Origin: Apodemus sylvaticus | Taxonomy: Eukaryota; Chordata; Mammalia; Rodentia; Muridae | Assembly (NCBI RefSeq): GCF_947179515.1 | Contig: NC_067483.1 | Span: 88,945,835-89,009,834 of the forward strand | Direction of reading: 5' to 3' | DNA length: 64,000 nucleotides | Shown here: one piece after another, positions 35,700-47,274 of the stretch | Layout: each line of letters begins with the position of its first letter | Position numbering within the stretch: the stretch's first letter is position 1 | The notes under the pieces: generated by a model | Databases searched by the model: none | Told to the model about the DNA's origin: nothing | The model's input: only the letters and a program-made list of their open reading frames with translations | Position numbers and translations under genes: made by a program

Positions 35700-36780
35700 G
35701 TGAAACCAGATCACCAGCTCTTTCCAGGCCTGTCTTCTCAGTTGCTTAGATCTTTCTAGGCATAGTGATGCTTCCACAGAGAGACCCTCCTTGACCACCC
35801 ACCCCACTCTAATCCTCATACCAACTGTTTCATTGTCATCACCGAACCTGCCGTTTTCTGACCTCTTCTTATCTATTTGTCAATTGTCTCCTTGTTCCTG
35901 ATTACAGTCTCTGTGGTGACAAAGGACCTTATCTTCTTCCTCAGAGCTGTTTCTCAGAGCGAAAGCATAGTGCCAGAGAATCCTGGGCATCCAGTCAAGA
36001 TAGATATTTTTTTCCATCTTCACTAACTCAACACTTTCCTTTACCCTTTCAAGTCGCAGAGTGGGCACAGCATGTCGGGTGGCGTACTGGCTGGCTGAGC
36101 CTCATATCTAGGCATGTGCTGGCTGCACCTCGTCCTGTGATGTAAAGAATGTCATTCAGACTCTCCCTGGGCCTCTGCTTCCTGTACTATGTCCCAGAGG
36201 AAGTTCTTGTCATATCCAGAGTTCTGCAAATTAAACTACATCAGTCAGGTAAGACAGTGTGAATGTAAGACAGGGCAGCTTCAGCCAAAATAAGGGACAC
36301 TACAACAAACACAGGGAAGAGAAGATGCTACAGAGACTCATCCTCCAGATGCTAACCTCTGATTAGCATGGGCGACATGGGAACTCATCAGCAGACGCCG
36401 GTCACTTCTCCATCTTCCAGCAAGGTTTTGTGGTAGTACACCATTAACTGTGTTTAGCAGATTACCTGCTTCAGAAGACATATTCTGGAACGATTGTGTT
36501 TCCATACCTCACAAGCTGATTCTGGGATGCCTGCATCCTGTTTGCTCAGGCTGGACTGGTCGGAGGACAGCTAGACTTAGGGCAGACACAAGCAGTGACT
36601 GCTGCTGCTGTGGTTTCTGGGGAGGCTCCACACACGGGCTTCATTTGGCCGCCATCTTTGTTCTACAGGCATCTGTGTGTTGGGGGCACTTGGAGGAGAG
36701 TGATCCTGCCTAGGGGTGATGGGTCCATGGTCTAACACTGCAGAAAAAGTTTCCTGTGTCAGTGTAGTACCCTCTTCCTC
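35700..36780. other. No gene or clear repeat seen
   Basis: Mixed sequence. A short CTG/CTGCTG cluster lies near 36600. Nothing exon-like was recognised. Confidence 0.4.
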
Positions 36781-36826
36781 CTTAGCCCTTCTCCATGGTT
36801 GCCCTGAACTGCAGCCATGATTCTAA

Positions 36827-36968
<142 letters not shown>

Positions 36969-36969
36969 A

Positions 36970-37240
36970 CCTTCTTTTTCCTCCTCCTCATGGCTGCCAA
37001 CACATTGCTCAGCTCCTCCCACTTTTGCTTGGCACGGTGCGCTGCTCGAAGAGCGAAGAGCACGAAGCCGCACACCCTCCGCCCGGATCATGTCCCACAT
37101 GAACTTGGTGTGCTTGGTGAGGCACCTGCAACGCTGGCCATTTCTCAGCTTTTTGATGTTCTTCATCACCGTGTGGTCCTTGTTGAGGCCCATGGCCAAG
37201 GGGTAGCACAGGGCCATGGCTGCCGCTCTCCCATGGCGTC
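36970..37240 (-). pseudogene. Rpl36-ps: Rpl36 processed pseudogene (ribosomal protein eL36 retrocopy)
   Basis: On the minus strand, from the ATG at 37217, the frame reads MALCYPLAMGLNKDHTV, then LTKHTKF and DMIR. This matches the start of ribosomal protein L36 (MALRYP.AVGLNKGHKV, LTKHTKFV, RDMIR). A few added bases near 37081 shift the frame. The other frame then gives CGF and, further on, EELSNVLAAMR, matching the L36 C-terminal part. About 25 codons between these blocks (roughly L36 residues 57-81) are missing. No introns are present, as expected of a retrocopy. No normal stop, 3' UTR or poly(A) tail is visible, because the copy runs directly into the long GAA/GGA tract that follows on its 3' side. 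The frameshift and deletion make it non-functional. It lies antisense inside Cnih3 intron 1. Confidence 0.87.
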
Positions 37241-37877
37241 GAAGACAGCTCTGTGATTCTTTTATAGCGCCCAGCTCAGCTGTATCAGGTCCCAACATCT
37301 TTGCCTCTTTCCTTCCCTCATCAGTAGTTCCTGAGAGGCCTCTGCTTTCCTACCCCAGAGCCTTACTTGTGTTCTCGGGCGGGGGTCAAGTCTCAGAGCA
37401 TCTGAGACTTGAACCTTGTACCTTGGCCGTCTGGAATCTTGGGGATCCGTTTCTTGCCTCTCTTCCCTGTGCTCTGTTTCTGGCCCTTCTTGCTTTTTCT
37501 TGTACTCACTCATATGCACGGCGAGGAACAAAACATGGGGGTGGGTGGTGGCTGGGTAGTCACAATCCAAGTTGGCTTGAACAGACTGAATTTAACAGTT
37601 TGGATGAAGCAGAACAGTTCCTTGAAGCAATAAGGACACAGAGCTCAGATAATCGGAGCGAGACAGCCAGAGTAATACTAAATCTATTTTTGAAGTTAAA
37701 CTCAAGGTGCAAATTTCCCCACAGAAAAAAGTTCAGGTTTAGAAAAAAGTATATAGGTGAAGAAAGTCTCGGTGTCCTCAAGGGCTTTTAAATCCATGAG
37801 TTCTTGGGTCCAGAAACAAAGGTGTATAAAAGAATATTTGTCAAGTGTCACTCACAATAAAAGCTTTTGCTCTAGTC

Positions 37878-37930
37878 ATTCAAGGTCAGCCTGGGCCGCA
37901 TGGCAAAACCCTGTCTCATTTTTTTTTTAA
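37878..37930 (+). mobile_element. B1 fragment, plus strand
   Basis: Only the 3' part remains: ttcaaggtcagcctgggccg followed by aaaaccctgtctcat and a T/A-rich end. Confidence 0.55.
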
Positions 37931-38059
37931 AGGAAGGAAAACAATGGGCTAGAGATGGATCTTGGTAATAGATTGTTTGCGTGAACCCCTGGGCTCAACC
38001 CTAGTACTGAAAAGAAACCATCAATATAACAGCTGTTTCTTATCTTAATTTGTTATAAA

Positions 38060-38860
38060 AGGGGTAAATGATTTAAACACATGCTTCATCAAAGAAGACA
38101 CACAGATGGCCACTAAGCCCATGAAAAGATTCCCAGTGTCATTACACACTAAAGAAATGCAAATTGAAACCCCAGTGCCTTCATCACATACCTATTAAAT
38201 TGGCAAAGGAACCATAATGACTTTTGACTTACCTGTGGCATGCCTGCAACGCCCATGTCCTGTTTGGTACAGTGTTACAGGTCCTTTGCAAAGATGTATC
38301 AGTTTCTTACAAACCTAGACATATACTTTATCAAATCATCCAGCAGTATCTCTCCTCATCACCCAGGGAAAGCAGACGCCTCTTCTACAAATGTTCACAC
38401 TGGCTCTTGTTGCAGTCAAAATCCAGGAACAACCCCAGCAGGTGAACTGGAGGGGTGAATTTCAGTGTCTCTTTAGAACCGAGCACAGCTCAACAGCGAA
38501 AAGCAGCATGCTATTGATATGAGCAACACCGTGACTAATCTCCAACGCATCGGCACGTGGAAGGAAGCAGCCTGGAAACCCCACATGCTTTATGGCTCCA
38601 TTTCTGTGATGTTTGGACAAAGATGAAGTTTTAGGGATGAGGCAGGCATTGATGACTGCTACGCAGGAAAGCAAGGTCAGGGGTGGCAGAGAAGTTAATG
38701 CAGTGTCAAGAGGAGGGCATGGGGAACAACAGAAACCGTGTAATACAGGTGCAGCATGTTCACGGGACTGTGCGTTTATTGGGATTTAAGGATTTTTCAC
38801 TAAAAGAGTAAATTTTACAATATAAAAAATTTTAAAAATGAATGTGAAGTTTGGCGTGCC
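38060..38860 (+). mobile_element. Ancient LINE-1 3' end (ORF2 C-terminus and 3' UTR), plus strand
   Basis: Landmarks appear in the order of old mammalian L1 elements. They are aagaagacacacagatggcc, agaaatgcaaattgaaacc, agtttcttacaaacctagac, gttcacactggctcttg, tccaggaacaaccccagcag and, at the end, aaaagagtaaattttacaat. The coding part is broken by substitutions and small gaps. It is in sense with Cnih3. Confidence 0.8.
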
Positions 38861-39039
38861 CTTATTGTTGGATCAGGAGTTCAAGTTTACCTTGTACTGC
38901 TTGGTATTGGGGTTTATGGTTCAGTGGGTCATTGGGACACACATTGGCTCAAGTGCACTCAACTGAGTCAAAGCCACTTGTCTAGCCGCCTTCAAACACA
39001 ACAGCACCCTGTGTCTCTCACACTCAACAGGGTTTGGAG

Positions 39040-39088
39040 AGGATCGCCCTCTGCCGTGCTGCTCCTATTCTCAGACACAAGCAGGAGG
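39040..39088 (+). repeat. 49-bp inverted repeat, left arm
   Basis: It matches the reverse complement of 40190-40238 at 46 of 49 positions. Two of the three differences are CpG-to-CpA changes. It ends two bases before the first unit of the 37-bp minisatellite. Confidence 0.92.
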
Positions 39089-39090
39089 AA

Positions 39091-39349
39091 GGACAGGAGT
39101 CCACTATGATCTGGACAGGGCGGGGAAGGACAGGAAACCGCTATGATCTGGACAGTGCGGGGAAGGACAGGAGTCCACTATGATCTGGACAGGGCAGGGA
39201 AGGACAGGAGTCCACTATGATCTGGACATGGCAGGGAAGGACAGGAGTCTACTACGATCTGGACAGGGCAGGGAAGGACAGGAGTCTGCTACGATCTGGA
39301 CAGGGCGGGGAAGGACAGGAGTCCACTACGATCTGGACAGGGCGGGGAC
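39091..39349. repeat. 37-bp minisatellite, 7 copies
   Basis: Seven units of exactly 37 bp start at 39091, 39128, 39165, 39202, 39239, 39276 and 39313. The core is ggacaggagtccactatgat followed by ctggacagggcggggaa. Variation is mostly single transitions. Its left edge adjoins one arm of a 49-bp inverted repeat. Confidence 0.97.
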
Positions 39350-39494
39350 GCCCTAAGTGCTCCTCTGGGTTTCTTCCCAGGCCCCATCCCTTCCTGTGTC
39401 TTCACATCTCCAGCCTTGTCTACACTGTGGAGCAGCCTCATGGGCTCTGCCTGGCTTAGTGTATGGGTTTCTGTTCTGGCACTAGAGCCCTTTA

Positions 39495-39615
39495 GCCACA
39501 TTTGGTATCATTATCCAACTCTAAAATGGGGATAATAATAGACCTCTTTCATGGGGACCCAAGGATTAACTGATGCAAGTTTCTGCCGTGCGTGGCCCAG
39601 CACCTGCCTTGGTGA
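39495..39615 (+). mobile_element. MIR remnant, plus strand
   Basis: It contains ctctaaaatggggataataa followed by aaggattaactgatgcaag and gtggcccagcacctgcct, matching the 3' half of MIR. Confidence 0.7.
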
Positions 39616-40189
39616 CCCTGAGAGGAATATAGTGATTGTGTTGGTTCTGTCCCTTACCACATTGTTCATACAAGGTCCTGTTTGCATGCTTGTCCCCCAC
39701 TGCCACAGACAGCATGCACTGTGCAGTTGGGAGCTGAATCTTGTGGAATTCAGTATCTCCAGGTGGCTGGCACAGGACAGATGCAGCTGTGACATTGGGG
39801 TATCAGGGATGCTGAAGACCCTGGCCATCACAGAAAACAGCCAGGTCATAGTTCACATGGGGTTGAGCTCACTTGTATGAGCTGCGCTCCCATCTTCACC
39901 CTCCTCCAGGTCGGGCCCAGGCATAGAGCAGAGCATCCCGAGACACCCTCCCCCACCCCAACAGTTCCTCTGCCCTGCTTTACAACCAGCTATCCTGGAT
40001 CCAGTCAGCTCAGGTTCACCTGTCTGTACCTGCCTGTACAGGGACAGAGATCCAGGCATGAGGCTGGGTGAGAACAGGATCAAAATGTGGGGACCTGTCT
40101 GGCTTTCTAACTGTATGAATACGAGGCCCAGGGAATGCCGACATCAGCCTCCCTTGTGCTGGAGGACAGGAAGGTGGTCCTCTGTCCCA

Positions 40190-40238
40190 CCTCCTGTTTG
40201 TGTCTGAGAATAGGAGCAGCATGGCAGAGGGTGATCCT
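40190..40238 (-). repeat. 49-bp inverted repeat, right arm
   Basis: This is the mate of the arm at 39040-39088, separated by 1.1 kb. Weaker similarity seems to continue beyond the arm into one diverged minisatellite-like unit (gggacag, then ccac). Confidence 0.92.
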
Positions 40239-40839
40239 GTTCATGGTCCTGTCTTGAGTCTATAGAGAGGGATACTGATGTGGATGCTGAGGGCATTGCA
40301 TTTACCAGGATGCACAGATGGGAGACAGGTTACATCTCAAAAGATTGGACTTATGGACTGGGCAGTTATGGAAGGATGAATAGGGACAAAGGTTACTGCC
40401 TGCCCTCAGGTCCTCAAAGCCAACAATGCTCATGTAGAATGAGGGGGGCTGAGTTTCCCTGGAGCCCGTGGAGAAGACCCAGGACTGACACAGCCAGGAT
40501 GGGTTCCCACGGGCTTGGGGAGCAGGGACAGTGATGAGGCTCTTGCTCTGTGCTGACTAGCCTCATAGAGTGTTCAGTCCTACTGGAACGTTCTAGGGTG
40601 GACATGTCCAGCCAGTCATACCAGCAGATGGTAACTAGGATGACCAGGTGACCCAGCACTGGTTTGTGTAAACATTGGATGGGGAGATTCAGCTCAGGGA
40701 GTAGAGATGTCATGCTAGGGTGAGAGATCACGGTAGTGATGCTATCTAATGGGCTCCGTGAGGAGATCAGACCCAGTGGATGCGTCTCTAATGTAGCACT
40801 GTCCTGTAGAGATTTCTCCAGGAATAGAATGGTTTTATA

Positions 40840-41184
40840 GGGCTGGAGAGATGGCTCAGTGGGCAAGAGCACTGACTGCTCTCCCAGAGGTCCTGAGTTC
40901 AAATCCCAGCAACCACATGATGGCTCACAACCATCCATAGTGAGATCTGACACCCTCTTCGGGTATGTTTAAAGACAGCTACAGTGTACTTAAAATATAA
41001 TAATAATAAATAAAATCTTTGGGTCTGAGCTAGCAGGGCTGACTGGAGCAAGCAGGGTTGACTGGAGAGAACAGAGTTCCTAAATTCAATCCCCAGAAAC
41101 CACATGAAGGCTCACAACCATCTGTACAGCTACAATGTACTCATATATATAAAATAAATAAATAAATCTTTTAAAAAGAAAAAA
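40840..41184 (+). mobile_element. Composite (dimer-like) B2 SINE with 13-bp target-site duplication
   Basis: The first part is a standard B2 (gggctggagagatggctcag to ataaataaaatcttt). A second B2-like 3' half follows (caaccacatg-like cacatgaaggctcacaacca, gtactcatatatataaaata, aaatcttt). One pair of 13-bp duplications (agaatggttttat at 40826-40838 and 41185-41197) encloses both parts, so they inserted as one unit of about 345 bp. Confidence 0.92.
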
Positions 41185-41293
41185 AGAATGGTTTTATCCA
41201 TGAATTATTTGATAGATAACAGACTTCTGTCCCTCTCTGTCTCCGTATCCTCCCTCTCCACCTCCTCTCTCTCTCCCAATCCCCCCCATGCGC

Positions 41294-41295
<2 letters not shown>

Positions 41296-41331
<36 letters not shown>
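41296..41331. repeat. (TG)n microsatellite
   Basis: About 16 TG units. Confidence 0.93.
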
Positions 41332-41363
41332 ATCTGTGTCTGCATGCATACAGGTATCTTTCT

Positions 41364-41546
41364 TTTTTTTTTAAGATTTATTTATTGTTATATGTTCAGT
41401 ACACTGTATTTGTCTTCACACATCAGAAAAGGGTGCCAGACTTCATTACGGATGGTTGTAAACCACCATGTGGTTGCTGGGGTTTGAACTCAGGACCTTC
41501 AGAACTGCAGTCAGTGTCCTTAACCACCGAGCCATCCCTCCAGCCC
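41364..41546 (-). mobile_element. B2 SINE, minus strand, with 15-bp target-site duplication
   Basis: It reads from a T-rich tail and aagatttatttattg to gagccatccctccagccc, the reversed 5' end of B2. Perfect 15-bp duplications (tacaggtatctttct) lie at 41349-41363 and 41547-41561. Confidence 0.94.
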
Positions 41547-42289
41547 TACAGGTATCTTTCTAATTGCTCTCTATTTCACTTTATGAGACAAGGTCCTTCA
41601 CTGAATGTGGAGCCAGAGATTTGTACAGTCTGGTTGTCTAGCAAGCCCAGGAGTCCCTCTTGTTTTTATCTTCTCAGTTCTGGTGTTACCATGTCTTTCA
41701 GCTGTTACAGGAGTGCTGGGGGTCAGACTCAGGTCCTCCATGCTTGTATGGTGGACACTTTACCACCTGAGCTGTCTCCCTAGATCCCTGGTGGCTATTT
41801 AAAACAGTTAATGTATGACTACAGATTGACTTTTAAACAGTACAATTCTAACAGAAATATTAGCTTCATGTGGTCAGTGTCTGTTGTATGGGATACCAAG
41901 CCTGAAGAGGACAAATACAAGAATAGACCAGAGATCAGCTATTTTCTCCCCAAAAAATGTTAGTGGATATATTTGTCTCACTCCTGTCTTAGAGTCTTCA
42001 AAAGCAATATACAATAAAGCACCGGTAAAACTCTATCCATGGACACCAAGATTTGAATTTAGCAATTTTTTCATGTGTTGCAAAAACATTATTTTCCTCT
42101 TGATGATTTTTCAACTCCTTAAGAAGTATGAGGTCTGCTCTTAGCCCACAGGTTATAAGAGAGTAGGTGTCAGGCTGCCCTGGCCTGCAGGCTGCAGTTC
42201 AACTATCTTCCTCACTTCATTATTTCTGCGACATATTCAGGGCTCCCTGTTCGTGGAGGCTGTGTTCATTCATGATCAGTAGCCATATT

Positions 42290-42480
42290 TCCCCGATTGT
42301 GACAAAACACTTGAGGCAGATGACTTATAAGGAGGAAAGGTCTGGGATAGCTCATGGTGCCCTCAAACACTTTGGCCCATGAATTTTTTTGGCCTGGTCA
42401 TTTTGAGCCTGGGGTCAGGCAGAGCATCATGGAAGGGAGCCGCGTGGCAGAGGAGGCCTGTTCACCTCTTCACTGCAAAG
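42290..42480 (-). mobile_element. MaLR LTR fragment, minus strand
   Basis: The + strand opens gattgtgacaaaacacttga and continues through tcatggaagggagccgcgtg. It is diverged and its outer end is unclear. Confidence 0.5.
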
Positions 42481-42584
42481 TGATCAGGAAGGAAACCAAA
42501 CCAAACCAAGCCAACCTAATAAAACCAAAAAGCTCTGACTTCACTATGCTCCAATTCTTTTCAGTTTTTGCTATCTGGTGTAGC

Positions 42585-42790
42585 AATGGGCTGGGATAGA
42601 GCTCAGCCGGGGGAGTGCGTGCCTGTCACGGAGCTCCGAGTTACTGTGTGAATGGAGTATAGTGCTGCATGCCTGTAAATCTCAGCATTTAGGAGATGGA
42701 GGCAGGAGAATCACAAGTTCAAGGTCATCTTCAGGTATATAGTAAGTTCAAAGCCAGCCCAAGGATACATGGAACCCTATCTCAAAAAGC
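42585..42790 (+). mobile_element. RSINE1/B4-type SINE, plus strand
   Basis: A tRNA/ID-like left part (gggctgggatagagctcagc) is followed by a B1-like right part (gctgcatgcctgtaaatctc, gaggcaggagaatcacaagt). A CAAC/CCAA-rich tail follows. Confidence 0.65.
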
Positions 42791-42834
42791 CAACCAACCA
42801 ACCAACCAACTAACCAACCAACTAGCCAACCAAA
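42789..42834. repeat. (CCAA)n microsatellite
   Basis: About eleven CCAA units with two substitutions, forming the tail of the preceding SINE. Confidence 0.9.
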
Positions 42835-43497
42835 AACCTCCAAACCATTTAAAGCACCCACACAAACAAACAAACAAACTCAAAACCACGAGTGCCAGGG
42901 ACTAGGTACCAACCCCTTAACACATGGGCCTCAGATAACTCTCAAGATCCAAACTGTAGTTGTGAAGAGACTTTACTGAGGATACCCAAAGCCTTCCCCC
43001 AAAGAGAGGAGAGTCCCGGGGGCAAACCCCTGTGTGTTCTGCCTCTTAGTCTCCCGTAGCAGACAGGGTGGCCCGGTTAGGATGAGGGCTTCTGAGCCTT
43101 TACCCTCATTTGGTTCCTTCAGTGGATGGAATACATCTCACCCTGTGATTGCAGAAGGTCTCCTTCCAATCCTCCTTCTCTGACAAATAGGGAGCCATGG
43201 CTCCCCAGGGAGCTTGGTGTCTATATCCAGATGAGCCTCTAGGGTCTGCTGTGCTAGGCAGGGTCTGCCTGAGGGCTGCTGACGAGGCTTTGCACATCCA
43301 GAGATGTTTCTCATTGTGACAACCCAGCTTCCCTTTCTTTCCTCCCTAATTTCTATTTTCTTACAGTCGCCATCTCTGCAAAATATGAATAAAAGTATTG
43401 GTTAGAGGCTTTACATTTTTGTCCCTTTACCAAACTTGGGTCTGTCAGATGGTTTCTTTACATCTTTGAATAGACTGCATAAGGAATAGAAAATGCT

Positions 43498-43592
43498 AAA
43501 GGAAGGAAGGAAGGAAGGAAGGAAGGAAGGAAGGAAGGAAGGAAGAAAGGAAGGAAGGAAGAAAGGAAGGAAGGAAGGAAGGAAGGAAGGAA

Positions 43593-43673
<81 letters not shown>
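43498..43673. repeat. (AAGG)n(AAAG)n compound microsatellite, 176-nt pure purine
   Basis: An uninterrupted purine run on the Cnih3 sense strand. AAGG units come first, with two AAAG interruptions (about 43545 and 43561), followed by about 20 AAAG units. It ends 216 bp before Cnih3 exon 2. Confidence 0.97.
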
Positions 43674-43889
43674 TTATCTGGGAAGTTTCAAGGCAAACAT
43701 CATAGACAGAGACAATGAACCCATGTGCCCACTGCTAGTATGGACAGTGGCTGCCTCCTGGCCAGTGTTGTGTGGCCAGCCTCCTCCCTGTCTTCTCCTA
43801 TGGTGACTGAGGGCCGAGCTGCAGGAAGGTTTTGGTGGTTGCACTGACCGCATGTGCACAGGATCCTGACTGTGTGTATTCTGTTTCAG

Positions 43890-43958
43890 ATAATCGCCTT
43901 TGATGAGTTAAGAACGGATTTCAAGAGTCCCATAGACCAGTGCAACCCGGTTCATGCG
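43890..43958 (+). CDS. Cnih3: Cnih3 internal coding exon (exon 2), 69 nt
   Basis: This is one exon of cornichon homolog 3, a four-helix membrane protein that helps AMPA-type glutamate receptors leave the ER and slows their gating at synapses. Seen: an acceptor (ctgtttcag) before 43890, 23 codons in phase 0 beginning IIAFDELRTDFKSPIDQ and ending CNPVHA, then a strong donor (gtaagt) at 43959. The peptide follows the first membrane helix in the protein. SP at the K-S-P-I-D-Q stretch and the ending CNPVHA match CNIH3 rather than CNIH2, which I recall as having NP and a different ending. The exon is too short to appear as an open reading frame, so it was found by its peptide and splice sites. A long purine tract lies 216 bp upstream. 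Confidence is high because the next coding exon, 3.9 kb downstream, continues the same protein in frame. Confidence 0.96.
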
Positions 43959-45326
43959 GTAAGTAACGCTGCTGAGGGTGTGCAGGTGATATCCCCATGA
44001 GTCACCCAGTGGAGGACAGTGGAGGTTTTAAAGAGCAGAACAGAGAACATATTCTCCAGAACTGGCCTCTATTCCTGGCTGACAGGTACAGAGCCTTCTT
44101 GCTGAGGTCGACTGTAAGACTGTATGAGGTCTTACAATATATCACCAGTCAAGTGTAGTGGATCTGCTGCACTGTGGCGCTGAGTCCTCAAACCCTGGTG
44201 CCAGTGACTTTTGGTTCCTTATTTGTGACCATAGGCAAAGACCCCATGTTGGCCAGCACATCTGTAGGGCGTGCAAGTATGGAAGTATGAACCTCTTGTT
44301 CCGCAGGAGGTGGTCAGTGGTTGGGTTTCTCATGGAGGGTCGATGGATAGAAGTGCCAGGGACAGCCTCATTATCTAGTGGGGTTTCATCTCTGATACCT
44401 ATGGCTTGCCGTGCATCAGGGAATCGGGTGCAGCATGGTTGATGAGCTTGGGTTCAGCTTCTGGATGTCAGGTCTAGAACCCAGCTCTGTCCATCTCCAA
44501 AGCCCGTCTCCTGACTTGCAGCTCAGGCTTGAAAAGACCTAACTTTATGATGTCTAAGCCGTCCTTTGGCACAGCAGCCTTTGATTCTATAAAGTGGAGC
44601 CAAACTATTTCAAAGTCAGCTATAAAAAGCAAACTAAAGTCCCCCTAAGAACTGCTTGAAAGTTTCGCATTTTTCATAAAAGTTGTAATTTTTAAAACTG
44701 GTTTTATTCTCCTCTACCAGCCTTACCATCCACCTGTGATAATTTGGCTTTGCCAGGCCTAAATGGCTTTGCCCAGAGGCTCAGATCTTTCTGGACAATG
44801 AATTTGGCACTAACAGCACACACCTGTGCGTCAATACCCATAGGTACTCAGAGTGGCTGGAAGCCGAGTGTGTTCACTTCCAAATGCCAGGAAGTCAGGA
44901 GCCTGAGGCCCAGCCTCCAGCCTGTCTAGAGATGTCTGGTAGGATTCCCGAGCAGAACCAACTAAAATTTATCCAGCCCCTGTTTCCACCCTGCCAGTTC
45001 CATGCCAGGTCTTGGGCACCTGGTGAGATTTGGAGATGCTTTTGTAGAGTCTGTTTTTGGCTTACCAGGACAAGTCCTTTTTTAAGCATCAGGTTAGGAC
45101 TTGCTTACCTGCTTCCTCACACCCCACTGAGAGGGCAGGTGCTTCTGGGAAAGGATAGTTCAGAAACAGCAGTCACTAGGTAGTATCCAGAACTACTTGC
45201 TGGAAACAGAAATGGATACTGAAGGATGAAGGCATGGGCCTTTCTTCACGTCTCTTCCTGTGGTGCTGGGGTGAAGCCTGAGCCTTTGCATACATTTGAG
45301 ACAAATGCTGTACCACAGAACTACGC

Positions 45327-45330
<4 letters not shown>

Positions 45331-45405
<75 letters not shown>

Positions 45406-45419
45406 ACACACACACACAC
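45331..45419. repeat. (CT)n(CA)n compound microsatellite
   Basis: About 20 CT units followed by about 24 CA units with one TA interruption, within intron 2. An ID/B4-like reversed stretch precedes it. Confidence 0.96.
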
Positions 45420-45847
45420 TTGTAAATTCCTATTACAGCAACATTTCTAATTAGTTATTGGATTAATTAAAGAGCTGAGTCCTGTGGAGCCCAGACATCT
45501 CATGGATGGACAGACCAAAGCCTGAGATGCCCCTGGGGGAGAGGGGCTAAAAACAAAACCAAAAAATCCTAAACCTTGTCATTAGGTGAGCATATAGACA
45601 CAGTATGGTTTCCCCTGTTGTCAGGACATTGCTTCCCAGCAGGGGATGAAGTGCTTCAGCCACATCATTTAGCTGTTTCTAGTCCTCCAGTGTCCTCGAA
45701 GCCTCCAGAGCCACGCTCTGGGTTCTGAGATGTACAAACTTGCTTCACTGGTTGGTGACCCTAGAGGAACTTGGGTCCCAAGAACTTCCTGACTGTGCAA
45801 TGTATTTCTTAAGGAGGGCATGAGACCCATTTGAAAATGTTTTCTTG

Positions 45848-45852
<5 letters not shown>

Positions 45853-45885
<33 letters not shown>

Positions 45886-45953
45886 TCTCTCTCTGTCTCA
45901 TTTTCTCTGTGCGAGTGTGTGTGTGTGTGTGTGTCTGTGTGTATGTGTGTGTG
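45853..45953. repeat. (CT)n and (TG)n repeats
   Basis: A CT run (45855-45898 with small interruptions) is followed by a TG run (45915-45953). Confidence 0.9.
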
Positions 45954-47054
45954 TTATGGAGTGAGATCTTTGTATATGCCAGGAAAGCCCTCTACCACTG
46001 AACGACAACCCATGCTCTATTTTAAGATGCCCTAACACGTCAAGTACTGATGGACGTTTGGTGGGCCTGCTCCAGGGGTGGGAGGGTTCCCTTTCTATCC
46101 TCCACCTACCCTGGGAAGTCTCTGTCACAGAGATGGACAGTGTTTTCCCACAAGGCTCTGGCTTGCTGGAGCGTGTGGATGTCTTGTGTCATGAGTGCAT
46201 CTGTATGAACTCTATCACATGTGTAACTTGTCTTCCCTGGATACTAACTCATCCTGATGTGGCTCCTTCCTCTGGGCTTCTGGGCTGTGCAGAGATCACC
46301 ATATTTATGATTCAATTAGAGAACCTGAAGTGTCCCAGCCACCAGTGCCCACCCTGGTCCACAAGGAAACTCATTACCATGACGCCGACAGCAAATCACT
46401 TTGGTAATGAAGCACCAGAGATGCCACAGCTGTGTTCAGCATGGCTCAGAAATCTTGACAGAGCAGAGAGAGAGGAAGGGGGGGGAGGGGAGTCTGCTGT
46501 GTCATCCTCTGTCCGGCTTCCTAACCTCTTTCCCTGGAAATATGCCAGTCCTTGGAGACAGATGGACTTCTAGAAAAGCCCTAGCCCAGGGCACAACTGG
46601 GAGCTGAGTCCAGGGAAGGTGTCTTCCTCTAAGTACACACACACACAGAAAATGCAGAGCAAGGCAGTGGCCACTAATGAGGATGCCAGCGTGCTGCTCC
46701 TCGCGATCAGGGAGGTGTCTGGGACACCTGAGACATCCAGGGAGCATATGGTGGTCACTCTGCTGCCGCCGGGCCATCTGCTGTGTGTACGTGGAGACTT
46801 CAACTATAGGAAGATGAATGCTGAATGGGGAAGGAAGGATGCATGCTTTTGCCAAGAGTTTTTTCTTTAAAAAAAAAATAGGTGCACCATGTGTGTACAT
46901 GTTCATGTGTGTACATGTTCATGTGTGTGTGTGTGCACGTGTGCACATCAGAGGTTGATGCCTGTGCACATCAGAGGTTGATGCCGTATGCCTCCATCAA
47001 CCGTTCTGCACAGGTTTTGTTTCTGTTTCTTTCTCTTTTTAAAGGCTTGTTCTC

Positions 47055-47255
47055 TTGTACGACTGGAAAGATGGTTCAGTGGTTACAGTCCTGAACTGCT
47101 CTCACAGAGGACCCAAGTTTGGTTCCTCCTAGCACCTACATAGGTTGTAACTCTAGCTACAGGGGATCTGATGCCCTCTGCTGGGCTCTGTGGATACCTG
47201 CACCCATGTCTGCATACCCACACTGGGACACACACATATATACATAATTAAAATC
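47055..47255 (+). mobile_element. B3 SINE, plus strand
   Basis: It begins gtacgactggaaagatggtt with the tRNA-like part, runs through gaggacccaagtttggttcc and gatctgatgccctctgctgg, and ends in an AT-rich tail. Confidence 0.7.
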
Positions 47256-47274
47256 ATCATCATGGTGATAAAAG

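Noticed and set aside
37216..37791. 191-codon plus-strand open frame
   Set aside because: It lies antisense to the Rpl36 retrocopy start and continues into unrelated intron sequence; no recognised domain or codon bias.
39091..39349. CRISPR-like array with 37-bp periodicity
   Set aside because: Same reason: head-to-tail identical units without spacers.
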